DNA of 64,000 nt from Gonocerus acuteangulatus. Taxonomy: Eukaryota > Arthropoda > Insecta > Hemiptera > Coreidae. Every line of letters begins with the position of its first letter. Position 1 is the stretch's first letter. The position numbers and the translations under genes are program-made. The notes beneath the pieces are model-generated. The model worked only from the letters and a program-made list of their open reading frames with translations, was not told the DNA's origin and made no database searches. This document shows positions 22,377 through 33,145 of the stretch, one piece after another. The stretch spans positions 39,196,336 to 39,260,335 of the forward strand of contig OX328125.1 in assembly GCA_946811695.1 (NCBI GenBank), in the 5' to 3' direction.

Positions 22377-24109
22377 CAGGGTGTCCCGTAAATGTCTAGT
22401 CATATTGTGAGGGGTGATAGAAGACCCTTAGGGGAACAAGAAATGTTCTATGACAATTTCCCGAATTCTCGCCCCTAAGGAAGAAAACGTCGGTTTTTTG
22501 TTTTTTCGAGACAAACGTGGTTTTTAGAAGAATAATCGTTGTAGCTCCGTCCTAGGTGGTACTACTAGAAAGGGGGTGAAACCTATCGAAAGCTGAGTAA
22601 ATTTACTATAAGACTAGTTGGGAGTAAACGTAAAAATGAATGAATGTAAGTATGTATATCTTACCAAAAGCAAGCTATTCTAAATTTCCTGACATTTTAT
22701 TGATATTTCTTTCCAGCGTTACTCCTCAATGGGCGGGGTCTGTGATTTCCGGGTTTTAGAAAAACTTTCTCATTTAACCAGCTTTCCATTCATGTATCAC
22801 AACCCTGTGTTATTGAAGTATTTGAACGGTTTAAGAACAAAAGTTTTAAAAAAAACATGGATCTGTGAAAAGAAAATTATATTTTTTTCTTCAGTTTATT
22901 CAAAAATCTGAAGAGAAATATTTATTTTTATAAATGTTTACATAAATATTAAGTAAATATTTACTTATAAAAATTTAAAAAAATACTTCCACGAATATAA
23001 AAAAAAAATCCTAAAACAGTAAATAAATAAAATACACATTTACTTTGAATTTATTAATTCAGGTAACTAATACTGGGTCCAGGAGGCGGCCATTAATGAA
23101 CCCCAACCATAAATTAACCTAAAAAATTACTATTTTTACCTAGATCACGCATTTGAACACATTTTTACAGGTATTTATATTTTTTAAAACAAATGCTTTA
23201 CCTTGAATTGATACTCATGGCTATGCTTGTGAAACTCACTGGGATTCTCGTGAGCCCATGCGTTGTTGTTGTGGTAATTAAAAATTCTATCCCTCATAAA
23301 TAAGACATACATAGGCCTGTAAAAATGTGTTCAAATACGTGATCTAGGTAAAAATAATAATTTTTGAGGTTAATGTATGGTTGGGGTTCATTAATGGCCG
23401 CCTCCTGAACCCAGTATTAGTTACCTGAATTAATAAATTCAAAGTAAATGTGTATTTTATTTATTTACTGTTTTAGGAATTTTTTTATATTCGTGGAAGT
23501 AATTTTTTTTATTGTGTTAAGTAAATATTTATTTATTATTATGTAAACATTTATAAAAATAAATATTTCTCTTCAGCTTTTTGAATAAACTGAAGAAAAA
23601 AATATAATTTTATTTTCACAGATCCATGTTTTTTTAAAAAACTTTTGTTCTTAAACCGTTCAAATACTTCAATAACACAGGGTTGTGATACATGAATGGA
23701 AAGCTGGTTAAATGAGGAAGTTTTTCTAAAAGCCGAAAATCACATATCCTGCCCATTGAGGTGTAACGCTGGAAAGAAATATCAAGAAAATGTCAGGAAA
23801 TTTAGAATATCTTTCTTTTGGTAAGATATACATACTTACATTCATTCATTTTTACGTTTACTTTCAACTAGTCTTATAGTAAATTTACTCAGCTTTCGAT
23901 AGGTTTCACCCCCTTTCTAGTAGTACCACCTGGGATGGAGCTACAACGATTATTCTTCTAAAAACCACGTTTGTCTCGAAAAAACAATAAAACGACGTTT
24001 TCTCCCTTATGGGCGAGAATTCGGGAAATCGTCATAGAACATTTTTTTGTTCCCCTAAAGGCCCTCTATCACCCCTCACAATATGACTAGACATTTACGG
24101 GACACCCTG
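22377..24109. mobile_element. 1.7-kb palindromic foldback transposable element
   Basis: The first roughly 800 bp (22377-23172) is the near-perfect reverse complement of the last roughly 800 bp (23315-24109), around a 140-bp unpaired centre. Ends are CAGGGTGTCCCGTAAATG and its complement, flanked by TATA on both sides, compatible with a 4-bp TATA or 2-bp TA target duplication. There is no transposase. The 60-codon frame at 22729-22911 is not supported. The superfamily is undetermined; candidates are Tc1/mariner-type (TA) or a 4-bp-TSD group. Confidence 0.85.
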
Positions 24110-24529
24110 TATATATAGCAAAGGTCAAAAAATGGAACCCCTTTTCCTTATATACTACTTTATTCTTGGCTTGCCCTACATGTTTTGTGGCCTTCATGCC
24201 ACCTCCTAAGGGGCCATAAAATCCTAAACACTTTATATTTTAGTTAATCCAATAAAATTACTTGTTGAATACTGTCGAGGTTTAGATATCAGGTGATTAC
24301 CATATGTTCTATAGAGGTTTGTACTATTATTTTTTCTACCGATTATTTACCATTTTTTGATGTTATTGTTCTGTTTTCTTATTTATCGAGTTTCTGTTTT
24401 TTTATGTTAATATTTTCATATTAAATATTTAAACAAATAACGTAATTAATTGATCAGAAATACGTGGAATAGAATATTTACTATTTTTCTTTTAAACGTC
24501 TGGCTATTTTTACTGGAAGCTTAAATTTA
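24110..24529. other. AT-rich spacer
   Basis: No feature beyond its position between two foldback elements. Confidence 0.5.
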
Positions 24530-24541
24530 TAAACTATTTTT

Positions 24542-25172
24542 GAAGATGGAGATAGTTAGCCGTTGCAGAGATACGAAGACAAGGTATAGTTGGGATTCGG
24601 CTAGGAGAAAAACGTCAGACTTCAGGAAGAAATCTGTATTTGGACGTTTCGGCTGCACATTGGCAGCCTTCTTCAGCTAAAAAAATACATCTTATAAGTA
24701 AAAAAAATAAATATACAACTTGTAAGTAAAAAACAGGCAGAAATGAGCGTATTATATACATCAAGACAATAAATTTTAACCAATCTTATTTTTAAACAAT
24801 GAAAATACGGTAGTTGGAAAGTAAACAGCATGTAGAAAGTAGTAAGTAAGCAGTACAACAAACTAATCAGTGCAAAAAAGGAACATTTTTCACTTAGTGA
24901 GAAAATACAATATATTCTATAAGTGAATACAATTTATAAAAATTAATATATAGATACGTACCACTAGAGAATGCCTAGGGGGGAGGGAGGAAGACCTCGA
25001 GGACAACTTAGGTAACCATGGTTGAATGTATGAGGACACAGGGGGTTTTTATAGTTTTGACTGGGGGAGGGTGAGGAAGCGGTAAGTCGGCGAAGATGAA
25101 AGAAGTGCAATTGCTAGGTTGTAAAAGCGGGTTGTAAAGGTGTTAAGAGTTTTGGGACACACAAGTAGAAAA
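24542..25172 (-). repeat. Penelope pseudo-LTR, 3-prime copy
   Basis: Inverted copy of 28046-28652. It contains the terminal motif tagttgggattcggctagg and the hammerhead at 24643-24676, and it includes the last codons of the endonuclease frame. The matching 62-codon frames at 24673-24861 (minus) and 28364-28552 (plus) only reflect this repeat. Confidence 0.9.
24643..24676 (-). ncRNA. Hammerhead-type ribozyme motif in the 3-prime pseudo-LTR
   Basis: Minus strand: core CTGAAGA, stem II GGCTGC / GCAGCC with loop CAATGT, then GAAACGTC. All core positions of the hammerhead consensus are present, and the ACGT is self-complementary. Confidence 0.75.
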
Positions 25173-25545
25173 ATTGTAGAAGACGGCGGAGTAGGCAGGG
25201 GAGATGTTTTGTTTGTCGGTTTTGTAATTAATGTTATTGGGGTTTAAGTTAATGTGGACGCATTCGGAAATCTGTCGTTTTTTGGTGTTTCGTTCTGTGG
25301 AAAGTATTTTTGTGTCCTCAAAGTTGAAAGTGTGTTTTTTTGTTATGGCGTGTTTTGCGAGGGCGGATTTGTGGATTTCTTTTTTTTTATTGTCCGTTTG
25401 TGTTGTGTTATGCGGGAGTGAATATAATTTTTGGTTTCACCTATTTATACTGCATAACAGGAGGGGGTTTGGCAGGGTATTTGGTAAACGCAGTGGGTGG
25501 TGCAGTCATAGGGAATGGGATCTTTGAGTTTGGTGTACAATGTAT
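25143..25545 (-). pseudogene. Penelope GIY-YIG endonuclease region, frameshifted
   Basis: On the minus strand, three frames together give the Penelope C-terminal region: THCVYQIPCQTPSC, then a stop where the GIY-YIG tyrosine is expected (YAV-stop-IGETKN), then HSRITQHKRT. After an A-run indel near 25385 the frame continues with SALAKHAITKKHTFNFED and ends at a stop at 25143 inside the pseudo-LTR. The IGET and SALAxHA signatures are characteristic of Penelope endonucleases, which cut the target. The stop and indel make it non-functional. Confidence 0.7.
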
Positions 25546-25546
25546 A

Positions 25547-26467
25547 GGGTTGGCAAATAAGTCCTTTCGGTTTTTTAAGTTGAAAGAAAACTATTGTATA
25601 TTTTGAGCATAATTTTTATTTTAATCTGCAATGTAATGTCCATTATTTTCTATTACTTTACCCCATCTCTCCATCAGCTCATAAAAAATCACACCCTTGA
25701 AATCCCACCATACAGAAAGCATTATCTTCTTTGGGTGCAATCCCGCTTTAGATGTGGTTCCAGGTGGTTCGTTGCTAGGTCTCCAAGATTTTTTTCGCAC
25801 CACATTATCGTAGACAATCCACTTTTCATCCCCTGTCACAAGTCTTTTAAGAAATGGATCGTTTTCTTGACGTTTTCGCAGGGAATCGCAAATGGAAATG
25901 CGTTTTGCCAAGTTGGCTTCGGTCAGAGAGTGGGGGACCCAAACATCCAGCCTAGAAACGTAGCCGAGCTTCCGCAAATGATTTTCTACGCTTGCATGTG
26001 ATATATCTAGGGCCTCAGCAATGTCTCGCACTGATTGGGAAGGATTTTGATCGACTATAGCCTTAACATCAATGCTTTCAATTTCTTGTGGACGACCAGA
26101 TCGTGGTGCGTCGTTTATGTCAAAATTCCCTGCCCTAAACTTGGCAAACCAATTTTGGCACGTGCGCTCTGTTAAGGCTTTATCCCCATAGACCCCGCAT
26201 ATTTTTTTATGAGCCTCTGCAGCTCGCTTTCCTTTTTTGAAATAATCCAGCAAAATATGCCTATAATGCAATAAATTACCGTCCATCTTCTCAGCTGGAT
26301 CATAAACGCAATACTGACCTAATCTTAACAAGTGTCGACAGACATAACTGTTTACATATTACAAATAGGATAAACAATCCTCTGTTGGGATTAATTGCAT
26401 CAGATAAATGTGACATATTGTAAACAAAACATGAATACAAAAACCGAAAGGACTTATTTTCCAACCC
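25547..26467 (-). mobile_element. mariner element inserted in the Penelope-like element
   Basis: TIRs gggttggcaaataagtcc and gggttggaaaataagtcc (minus-strand reading) are bounded by TA on each side, as expected for Tc1/mariner. The element is about 0.92 kb; intact mariners are about 1.3 kb, and the shortfall matches the transposase deletion. It splits the Penelope reading frame between the reverse transcriptase and endonuclease, so it inserted later. Confidence 0.9.
25621..26331 (-). pseudogene. Internally deleted mariner transposase
   Basis: 236 codons. The N-terminal paired HTH region (RTCQNWFAKFRAGNFDIND, then SGRP linker) and WVPHSLT are followed by catalytic block 1, VTGDEKWIVYDN (first D), and block 2, LSVWWDFKGVIFYELM (second D). 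The frame then jumps to the usual C-terminus, ERWGKVIENNGHYI. About 100 residues are missing, including the third catalytic aspartate of the D,D34D triad, so it cannot catalyse transposition, although the frame stays open. The likely authentic start is the internal Met before DGNLLHYR (residue 16, about 26286). Similarity looks closest to mellifera/cecropia-type mariners (SETMAR relatives), by eye only. Confidence 0.9.
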
Positions 26468-26475
26468 TATTGTTA

Positions 26476-28045
26476 GTTTGTTAGTGGTTTTTAACCCAAA
26501 GTTTAGTGACGGGATGGCTTTTTTTAAAGTCTTTGTGAGTTTTTCAGTCAGTCCTGGTGTTTATGTCAGGGAACGAAATATCTGGGGGAGGAGTCAAGGG
26601 AGGTATTGGGGGAGGTGGCATTGAAGGATTGGGATTTTATTTGCTTTATAAGCCGGTTTATGAGGTTGGGGGGGAATTGGTTTAGTGCTAATATTTCGGT
26701 AGCTCTTTTCAAGTTTTCATTGTGGAAGGACTCATGGGATAAAGAAAGGGCGCGGCGAAGAAGGTTTCGAGCTACATTGATTTTCATGTGGTAAGGATGG
26801 GAAGAGTGGAAGTTGAGTAAACGTCCAGAATAAGTAGGGTTTGTGTACCAGTTTGTGATGAGTATAGTGCCGTCGGTCTGTCTGATTAGTAGAACGTCCA
26901 AGTAGGGGAGTTGTTGGTTCTGTTCTGTCTCTACCGTAAATTGTAGTCTGGGATGATAAGAGTTGAAGCAGTTTAGTATGTCTGTTAGTCTATCGGGGTT
27001 TATAATTAACAGGAGGTCATCTACATATTTGCAAATGAAAGATATGTCCTGGGGGAACAGTGGGACGAAAGTGTTAAGTAGGTCGGTAAGAAAGATGAAG
27101 TCGGGAGCAAGGCAATTTCCCATAGCTAACCCTTCTATTTGTTGGTAAAATTGTCCGTTGTATTTGAAAAAACCACTGTTGACGCATAATTTGAGGCTGT
27201 CAACAAAATATTGAAACGATAGGGGGCTGTGCGGTTCTATAGAGGACCAATTATTTTGGATTATTTCTAACGTTTTAGTTAGAGGGACGTTGGTCAAAAG
27301 AGAGGTGGCATCAAATGAGATAAGAATATGTCCGGGGCGTACGGTGAAATTTGATAAATTTTGAAATGAGATCGAAAGAATTTTTTATATCGTACGGGTT
27401 ATTGTGACTTAATGCTTGTAACGCGGGGAGCAAAAATTTACTTAATTTGGAAGAGGGAGAATTAATATTCGAAATGATGGGTCGGAGGGGATTTTCGGGT
27501 TTATGAATTTTAGGGAGATCATAAGCTCGGGGAGGGAGAGAGTTGTGCGAAATTAATTGGCGGTAGGTTTTTTTGTCTATTTCTTTCAATTGTAAGAGTT
27601 TTTTTGAGTGCTCGTTAAATTCCCTTTCCAGTTTGAGTGTGATGTCTTTGGGGATAGGTGTGTAAGTGTTAGTGTCATTAAGTAAGTTATTCATTTTGTT
27701 GTCGTAGTCTGTTCTGTCCATTATGACCGTTACGTTCCCTTTGTCAGCTTTGGTGCAAATGATCTGTTTGTCATGTGAGTGTAGGAAAGTTCTGGTGGCT
27801 TTCAGGTCTTTGTAGAAGTCAGTGGAAAGGTGGGTGGGATTAGGAGACGGAGTTTGTAGGAAATTAGTGATGGAGTTAACTATTTGGGAGCGGGTTAAGT
27901 CTTCCTCCTTACAAGGTAGGGTTTTTAATATATACTCTACGTCTGTAATTACTTTAGGTACATTATTATTAGAACTAGGGGGCAATGAAAACTTATCTCC
28001 TAGGCTAAGAATATTATTAGCATGTACGGGGAGGTTGACCGGGTT
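26476..28045 (-). pseudogene. Penelope-like reverse transcriptase, frameshifted
   Basis: The frame is open from the pseudo-LTR junction (NPVNLPVHANNILSLGDKF) without an obvious ATG. The 27985-27311 part carries KADKGNVTVIMD and PPRAYDLPKIHKP (RT N-terminal and motif 1-2 signatures). An indel near 27360 moves the frame. The second part (to 26566) carries motif A SFDATSLLTNVPL, motif B GLAMGNCLAP and the catalytic KYVDDLLLI. A further indel near 26550 leads into LTEKLTKTLKKAIPSLN, which ends at the mariner. Catalytic Asp residues remain, but at least two frameshifts inactivate it. It lies immediately upstream of the endonuclease region at 25143-25545. Confidence 0.9.
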
Positions 28046-28652
28046 CTACTTGTGTGTCCCAAAACTCTTAACACCTTTACAACCCGCTTTTACAACCTAG
28101 CAATTGCACTTCTTTCATCTTCACCGACTTGCCGCTTCCTCACCTCTCCCCCAGTCAAAACTATAAAACCCCCTGTGTAGTTGCTGTCCCTCATACATTC
28201 AACCATGGTTACCTATGTTGTCCTCGAGGTCTTCCTCCCTCCCCCCCTAGGCATTCTCTAGTGGTACGTATCTATATATTAATTTTTATAAATTGTATTC
28301 ACTTATAGAATAGATTGTATTTTCTCACTATGTGAAAAATGTTCCTTTTTTGTACTGATTAGTTTGTTGTACTGCTTACTTACTACTTTCTACATTCTGT
28401 TTACTTTCCAACTACCGTATTTTCATTGTTTAAAAATAAGATTGGTTAAAATTTATTGTCTTGATGTATATAATACGCTCATTTCTGCCTGTTTTTTACT
28501 TACAAGTTGTATATTTATTTTTTTTACTTATAAGATGTATTTTTTTAGCTGAAGAAGGCTGCCAATGTGCAGCCGAAACGTCCAAATACAGATTTCTTCC
28601 TGAAAGTCTGACGTTTTTCTCCTAGCCGAATCCCAACTATACCTTGTCTTCG
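28046..28652 (+). repeat. Penelope pseudo-LTR, inverted 5-prime copy
   Basis: Inverted copy of 24542-25172, starting ctacttgtgtgtcccaaaac and ending accttgtcttcg at the TSD. It is shorter than the other arm at its outer end. Confidence 0.9.
28549..28582 (+). ncRNA. Hammerhead-type ribozyme motif in the 5-prime pseudo-LTR
   Basis: Plus strand: CTGAAGA, stem II GGCTGC / GCAGCC with loop CAATGT, GAAACGTC. The core is identical to that at 24643-24676. Confidence 0.75.
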
Positions 28653-28664
28653 TAAACTATTTTT

Positions 28665-30150
28665 ATTAATAAAGAAATTAAATTTGTTACGGGACTCATA
28701 CCTTAAAAACAAAAACAAAAAACACAATATTTACCACTAATATTGCATAGAACTAAAATGCACAGAAGCGAGTTCAAAAGGAACTGATTATTTTTTTTTG
28801 TTTTTAATTTAATTTAATTTATTATGAGTTCCGCGACGGAGACGATTAACTCTGAACGGATTATTAACATCCAATCAGTTTCTTATTATTGATTGGTGAT
28901 TATACTGACAGACTCTGTTTGCCACACCTCGAATGAAACGAAACCGAGACTTGCAAAACGCAAGCACCTCACTCAGGATATCGTTTTAAAATTTACAACT
29001 GAATCTTTAGTTAGTTAGAAACTTATTAAGCATTCGAAAGATCACCTTCTCTAACAATAATGTCTCAATCGTTTTTGGAATATTAAAAAAAAATGTTATG
29101 ACAAGTCTAAAACTAATCACATCTGTTAAGACAAAAAATGTTTTAACACTTCCTGTTTTCAAAATTTGGAAAACATTTATATATCTTAGTATGCATAAAT
29201 GTGGAACTTGTTCGCTAGTTGTCTAAGTTCCTCTGTCGTTTTTGGGCACACCGCACGTAGATTATAGTTTTCTAGTTCCTATCCATAGGGAGGAATGTCA
29301 CAGGCTTAAAAGGAATATCACAATTGGATCCGTAAAAATTCGTCAAAATGTTTTCTTGTAAGTGGAGGTGCACTGACCGAAAGTTTTTTTCCTGCCCACG
29401 CCTTAACCTTCTCCTTGGATTGTAGTTCCTGTTCTCCGAGCAATCACCACACCTATGTATGCCTACTCCCTTCATTCGAATGTCAGATAAAGAAAAATAA
29501 TGCTGAGCAAAATAACTTCTTTTTATAAAGATTGAAGCATTTGTTCAATGTTCTACTAATGTAAAGATTATTTAAATATTTTATATTTAAATTTATTTCG
29601 GTTTCTATTTAATTTTATTACCACGAGCAATTAATTTATTAAGTATTATTTTTTCTTACTATCATTTATTTTCTTTATTTATTTTTGTTTTATTTTTTTT
29701 TTTTTTTTTTTTTTTTAGCAGATCACCCTTGATGTGTAGTTCACTAAACTCATTGATAAAAGATACTTTTTTTTTTTTTTTTTGTTTTGTATTAAGGGCA
29801 ATATCAACCACAATGGGTCATGGTCACCCTGTGAAAGTAAGACCCAAGAGGGTACTTAACGTATTAAAGTTGTCATTTAATAGTTATTGATGTTGTTGTT
29901 TGTTGCAATATGGAGACATTTACAATTACTATAAATTGATATTAGAATAAAAATCAAATAATAATAAAAAAAAAACAAAAAAAAAACGAAATATTAAATA
30001 ATCATTAAAAAATAAAATAAAATAAATAAAAGATTTTATATAGAGTGACAGGTTAAAATAAAAATAGCTGTTGAGAATAACATTAATTTATAGATGCGGT
30101 TATATTAGTAGTATCGAAACACAAGAACGCCTATATTATTTCGTTAACTG
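28665..30150. other. AT-rich spacer, nothing recognised
   Basis: Contains poly-T tracts near 29693-29716 and 29767-29783. No gene was recognised. The minus frame at 29272-29475 has no domain. Confidence 0.45.
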
Positions 30151-30239
30151 TATTTTGTTAGAATATTCTGTATCAGCAAAATGCAGTTCTATGTTAAATT
30201 TTGTCTGTTAAATTTGTAGCCTCTAGGAATTTAAACAAG

Positions 30240-30995
30240 TTAATGATTTTTTTCTGGATAATCCCCTAGAATTTCGTCTAAGGTGCCATCAATTTTGAAC
30301 CGATTCCTTTCAGATTGATATGCTAAGCACTCTGTAAGTATGTGCTTCACCGTGAGGTGGACTCCACAGCATATACAGTTGGGTGGTTCATCTTTAGACA
30401 TGAGGTAAGAGTGTGTATGCCCTATTCGCAACCTGGCTAACACAATCTCTTTCCTTCTGGTTGGACAAACCGAAGATCTCCAAGTCCTGGGGGTTCCCTT
30501 TATTTCCCTTAGTTTGTTATCAGAAGTTTCCCACCATGTTCTTTCCCACTGAAGCCAGATTCCGTCTTTTACTTGAGCTAAAACATCGGGCCGTGGAATG
30601 AATGGATAATGTACTCCTTCCTTTACACCACTCTTAGCTAATTCGTCGACTCTCTCGTTGTCTGGAATGCCACAGTGGCTCGGAATCCAAGAGAAGCTAG
30701 TTAGGCATTTCTTTTGCTGGAGATTATATACGGCCGTGAAAATATCGGCAATAATAGGATGAGTGGAAAATGGATCGGTTAATGAAAATAAAACTGAAAG
30801 GGAGACGGAAAATATGGAAAGGGAGTTTCCCTCGGGAATTACGATGGACAGAGATTTAAGTATAGCAACTAGTTCGGCTGTATAAATTGAGCATGCTGGA
30901 TCTAAAGATACTTTCTGGACATCCATTAACGAACTTAAGCAGTGAATCTGTAGTCCGGGGCTGAGGAAACAATTTGCGAAAAACTTCTGATTCAT
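30240..30995 (-). pseudogene. 5-prime-truncated LINE: RNase H and C-terminal region of the polyprotein
   Basis: 251 codons. YTAELVAI (Glu at about residue 41), SFSWIPSHCGI and NERVDELAK (Asp at about 117) are RNase H blocks of LINE polyproteins. The C-terminal RKEIVLARLRIGHTHSYL and a Cys-Cys-His-Cys-type cluster (CICC..HLTVKHILTEC) follow. The DGS block with the first Asp is absent, and the usual second-Asp motif (SDS) reads SVS, so the nuclease is inactive. No RT domain lies upstream. This is a typical 5-prime-truncated retroposed copy; 30150-30239 may be its 3-prime UTR. The clade (I, Jockey-superfamily or R1-like) is uncertain. Confidence 0.8.
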
Positions 30996-31766
30996 TCAAA
31001 AAGTTCGTTATTGGACGTCCATTTTTTATATTTTGAAGTCTGTAAGTTTACTAAGCTGGTAAGCGAGTAAATAATAAAAATTACTTGTTTACGACGTTTC
31101 CTTTTGTGTGTTTCTTTTTGTTGAGTTTTCTAGTGATGGTGATTAAAACACTAGTACGGCCTAATCAAAGTCAATTTAATCGTTAATTATAATTTAGATA
31201 TTAATTATAAAATAAACAAAAAGTTTAAAATGAAAGAATTAATTTAAAATAGAAATAAAATAAAGTAAAATGTTTGCATTAAAGAATGCATATAGTTCTT
31301 CTTTTTTTTCTGGAATAAGTGTATTCTGTATGTGTGTGTGGTTTTAAATGTAATAAGAATTGCCTTCTATGGGGAACTATGGGATTCTGCCAGTAATTCA
31401 ATAAGTTGTAAGGAAGTCGTGGCATTGTTTACAGTGTTTTGTATCACTGCGTTGTTAGAGTTTTATTGTATAGTCGTAACACAATTACTTTATTAAATGC
31501 GCTTTCAGGAAATAGGAACTAACACACTGAACAAATAGGTAGAAGATTGGCTGAAAGGTTGAATTCAATTAAGAGAAACTGAGAACACGAGCTAAGCAAA
31601 GAACAATTCTCTGACTTCCTGAATTCATTTATTTATTAGTGTTTTAGATCCCGGTAATGTGCGATTTGCTTTTTTCAACGTTGATTAGTAGAGCAACAGG
31701 ACTATGATTTTATAATAATTAATATTTACATGTATATGAGGTAAATTTTAAACCTGGAGTTGATAA
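30996..31766. other. AT-rich spacer, nothing recognised
   Basis: No supported feature. Confidence 0.5.
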
Positions 31767-31774
31767 AAACTTAT

Positions 31775-32510
31775 GGGTCTTTTTGCGAAGACCACATCCA
31801 GTTACTTTTGAAGTAGCAGTAGCGATTTTATCAGTGATTCAGAGCATGCGCATAACTCCTTTGCCTTCCTATTGGAGGATTCCGATGAGCAATTGTATTG
31901 GTTCTTGCTGGGAGTAAAGTAACCTTCAACAGTGAAATAGAGTTTGTTTGTGAAAAAGCTCTGTTTATGTTAGTGAGAAAAATGGGTCTTTTAATTAGTT
32001 CGCGATGTTCCTGTCAAAGAAAAAGCGATTGGTTTCTTGCTCGCAAAAATTAATAGAATTCTATTAATTTTAGCGAGTTGGATTGACTAGAGTTTTGATA
32101 TCTTCTTGTGCGAGCGCAGCGAGCGGAAACGCATAGCTCGTATGCCCATAATGCTAAATAAATGTAAAATATCCAAAAAGAGAGAGATAGAGAAAAAATG
32201 AATAAAATATGTGTGTTTACAAATATTATTGTTTCTGTTATCCTTCATAACCTGCAAAAACAGTTAACTTTAATGCTTAATAACTTTTTTCGTAGTTGAG
32301 AGAATTGATTTTGGTCATATTAACCTTTTTATTACTAATATTGCTTTCAATTATCTAATATGGATTATAACCGTAGATAACGAGTCAAGTAGTAATAGAT
32401 AACCAGCAAAGCACCTGTAAGCTAATCAGTAAGCGAGTACGAGTAACTGTTAAAATAAATCACTACTGCTACTTCAAAAGTAACTGGATGTGGTCTTCGC
32501 AAAAAGACCC
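31775..32510. mobile_element. TIR element with 8-bp TSD (Merlin- or MULE-like ends)
   Basis: A perfect 8-bp direct repeat aaacttat (31767-31774 and 32511-32518) flanks inverted termini of about 55 bp beginning GGGTCTTTTTGCGAAGACC and including gtagcagtag. The interior (736 bp total) has no transposase. TIRs starting GGG with 8-bp TSDs fit Merlin or Mutator-like elements; hAT ends normally start with CA or TA. The superfamily is an inference. Confidence 0.85.
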
Positions 32511-32589
32511 AAACTTATTTAATTTGCCAAGTGAACGCATTATTTCACTTCACGGTAGCTGATATATGTTTTCTTATTTGTCTGTTTGA

Positions 32590-32960
32590 CTAAGGTATAT
32601 GAGGATTGTGTCAATGTGATGACAATGTTATCTGTCAAAAGTTTATTTATGTCATTTGCTAGGTTTGTGCCGTCTGGTTCCTTGCATTAATAGTGAGGTC
32701 TGTGTTCCAAATGCCACACGTTCGTTTCTCCTGTTTCTTCGTCATTAAATGCTGGTGTGTCAGCAACGAGTGCCCGATGCGGAGTCGGGTAACCACTACT
32801 TTTTCACGCCTTTTAGCTCAGTTGCTGTCCAGGCACATGCCGATTCTGTTATTTGTCTCAATTTGTTATTCTTTCGTGTTGGTTCTACTGTTTTGCCATT
32901 CATTTTCTAGTTGTGATTTTATGTTCGTTAGTAAGTCCGTACTGTCAGTTCTTCAATGTC
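32590..32960 (-). pseudogene. LINE C-terminal remnant
   Basis: On the minus strand, broken by stops, the translation gives EKVVVTRLRIGHSLLTHQHL, matching the post-RNase H block of LINE polyproteins (compare EIVLARLRIGHTHSYL in the copy at 30240-30995). Stops and frame changes show it is decayed. The plus-strand frame at 32693-32992 is its shadow. Confidence 0.55.
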
Positions 32961-33145
32961 TACTGTACATTTTGACGTGTAATTTAATCTAAGTTTCTTC
33001 AAGGCAACAAATCGCTTACCCTTTCGCAAATACTGTGGAGAAAAGAAAGGTGGAATATTATTTTTGTGTTTATTTTTACTTTTATTTGACGCCTTTGAAC
33101 AGAAAACCGAATGCAAATGTGAGAAGATTTCAAAACAAATTTAAT

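Larger units (their letters stand above)
24530..28664 (-). mobile_element. Penelope-like retroelement with inverted pseudo-LTRs and 12-bp TSD
   Basis: A perfect 12-bp direct repeat taaactattttt (24530-24541 and 28653-28664) brackets the element. The arms 24542-25172 and about 28046-28652 are inverted copies of each other, and each holds a hammerhead motif. Between them, on the minus strand, are a reverse transcriptase split by an indel, then a GIY-YIG-type endonuclease region. A mariner at 25547-26467 interrupts the two. The 3-prime arm extends further (gaagatggagatagttagcc) than the other arm, which stops at cttcg, so the 28652 end is truncated. The organisation is that of Penelope-like elements; this copy is defective. 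Confidence 0.9.

Noticed and set aside
25231..25606. Plus-strand frames of 98 and 88 codons
   Set aside because: They are antisense shadows of the Penelope endonuclease region and cross the mariner end.
24673..28552. Pair of identical 62-codon proteins on opposite strands
   Set aside because: They lie in the inverted Penelope pseudo-LTRs and are not conserved coding regions.
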